Positions 63,587 through 64,000 of a stretch of 64,000 nt of DNA are shown in pieces. The stretch covers positions 372,001-436,000 of the forward strand of contig OY970344.1 in assembly GCA_963717535.1 (NCBI GenBank). The letters are read 5' to 3'. Within the stretch, counting starts at the first letter, position 1. Each line of letters starts with the position of its first letter. A program made the position numbers and the translations under genes. Under the pieces are notes generated by a model. The model did no database searches. It was not told the DNA's origin and saw only the letters and a list, made by a program, of their open reading frames with translations. The stretch comes from Granulicella sp963717535. Lineage in GTDB: Bacteria > Acidobacteriota > Terriglobia > Terriglobales > Acidobacteriaceae.

Positions 63587-64000
63587 TTACTGAAGCTTCA
63601 TTTGTGTGAGTAGACTCTGGAAGTCCCTTTCAGAGCGCAAAGGAGCAAGGAGCGGGGTCACGTTCGCGAAGACTAACTCTGGCTCTCGTTCGTCGAACGC
63701 CAGCCGAAGCATGTTCAGTGCCTTCCCATGGTCTCCCAGTGCGGTGTAGATGGCGGCAGTTTCATAAGGGAGCGGAGCCCCCTTCGACAATCTATGCAGG
63801 ATGACCCCCAGAGCTTCTGTTGCCTTCTCCCTCTCTCCGGCATGGGCATAGGCAACCGCGAGGATGGTTTCGCGGGAGTCGGCCGAGTCAGGATTCACCG
63901 GTGTTGTCCTGAGCAGCTGGACAGCATGTTTCGCGTCGCCTTGATCAAGGTATGCTTCCGCCAGTACCTCGACCAGCGGCTCGAAGGGAGTCGAACCATT
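63587..64000 (-). CDS. TPR-repeat protein, C-terminal part (5' end outside window)
   Basis: The frame is open to the right edge, so only the last 137 residues are seen. TPR-like units are PLVEVLAEAYLDQGDAKHAV, TILAVAYAHAGEREKATEAL and ETAAIYTALGDHGKALNML. The end, PELVFANVTPLLAPLRSER then FQSLLTQMKL, resembles the usual close of acidobacterial winged-helix or Ser/Thr-kinase regulators with TPR tails. It ends 24 bases before the peptide gene, so it is probably in the same operon and may regulate it. Confidence 0.75.
   Translation of the reverse strand, partial: NGSTPFEPLVEVLAEAYLDQGDAKHAVQLLRTTPVNPDSADSRETILAVAYAHAGEREKATEALGVILHRLSKGAPLPYETAAIYTALGDHGKALNMLRLAFDEREPELVFANVTPLLAPLRSERDFQSLLTQMKLQ

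Noticed and set aside
1..64000. Insertion sequences, integrases, phage genes, tRNA genes
   Set aside because: None found with recognisable motifs; only ssrA has tRNA-like structure.

Overview
The window looks like chromosomal DNA from an acidobacterium of the Acidobacteriaceae / Terriglobia type (Granulicella, Terriglobus or Edaphobacter relatives). Supporting signs are high GC, two short secreted proteins with 'VTPEP..(LLG)TG..(G)..RRRF' PEP-CTERM tails, a very large SBBP/choice-of-anchor surface protein with a Gly-rich lipobox-like C-terminal tail, and dense palindromic (REP-like) repeats between genes and in one case inside a gene. This is inference from gene content; no marker-gene phylogeny was possible.

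Layout. 0-1.9 kb: end of a sugar-nucleotide epimerase gene coupled to a GtrB/ArnC-type glycosyltransferase. 1.9-7.5 kb: a candidate peptidoglycan-sugar salvage locus (NamZ/DUF1343, serine hydrolase, SSF symporter, and a divergent BadF-type sugar kinase), badly interrupted by a stop codon and frame changes. 7.5-17.7 kb: exported proteins and peptidases (S41, alpha/beta hydrolase, M61), glutathione peroxidase, and a cNMP-binding/thioredoxin-reductase-like fusion. 17.7-27.5 kb: small hypothetical, PEP-CTERM, membrane and ABM-domain genes separated by repeat clusters. 27.5-38 kb: uvrB, a histidine phosphatase, DUF2064 and GT87-like glycosyltransferases, tmRNA (ssrA), glmU, recQ. 38-46.3 kb: secreted GH13 glucosidase, PaoABC-like molybdenum aldehyde oxidoreductase, S10 carboxypeptidase. 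46.3-56.3 kb: ribBA, a giant surface protein, HAD hydrolase, aminotransferase, MBL hydrolase, secG. 56.3-61.3 kb: hydantoinase A/B plus MFS transporter operon. 61.3-64 kb: a minus-strand operon of TPR protein, Cys-free 92-residue peptide, YcaO and TfuA that runs off the right edge.

The most interesting system is this last operon. YcaO plus TfuA is the pair known to make backbone thioamides, and the adjacent small protein has a precursor-like layout (helical leader, Gly-Gly, 14-residue tail) with no cysteine. It is a good candidate for an undescribed RiPP pathway.

A caution on the data: several conserved genes (uvrB three times, glmU, the PaoB-like gene, the giant surface protein, the serine hydrolase/NamZ gene) carry single-base frame changes, mostly +1. 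Because uvrB and glmU are housekeeping genes, residual sequence or assembly errors are more likely than real gene loss.
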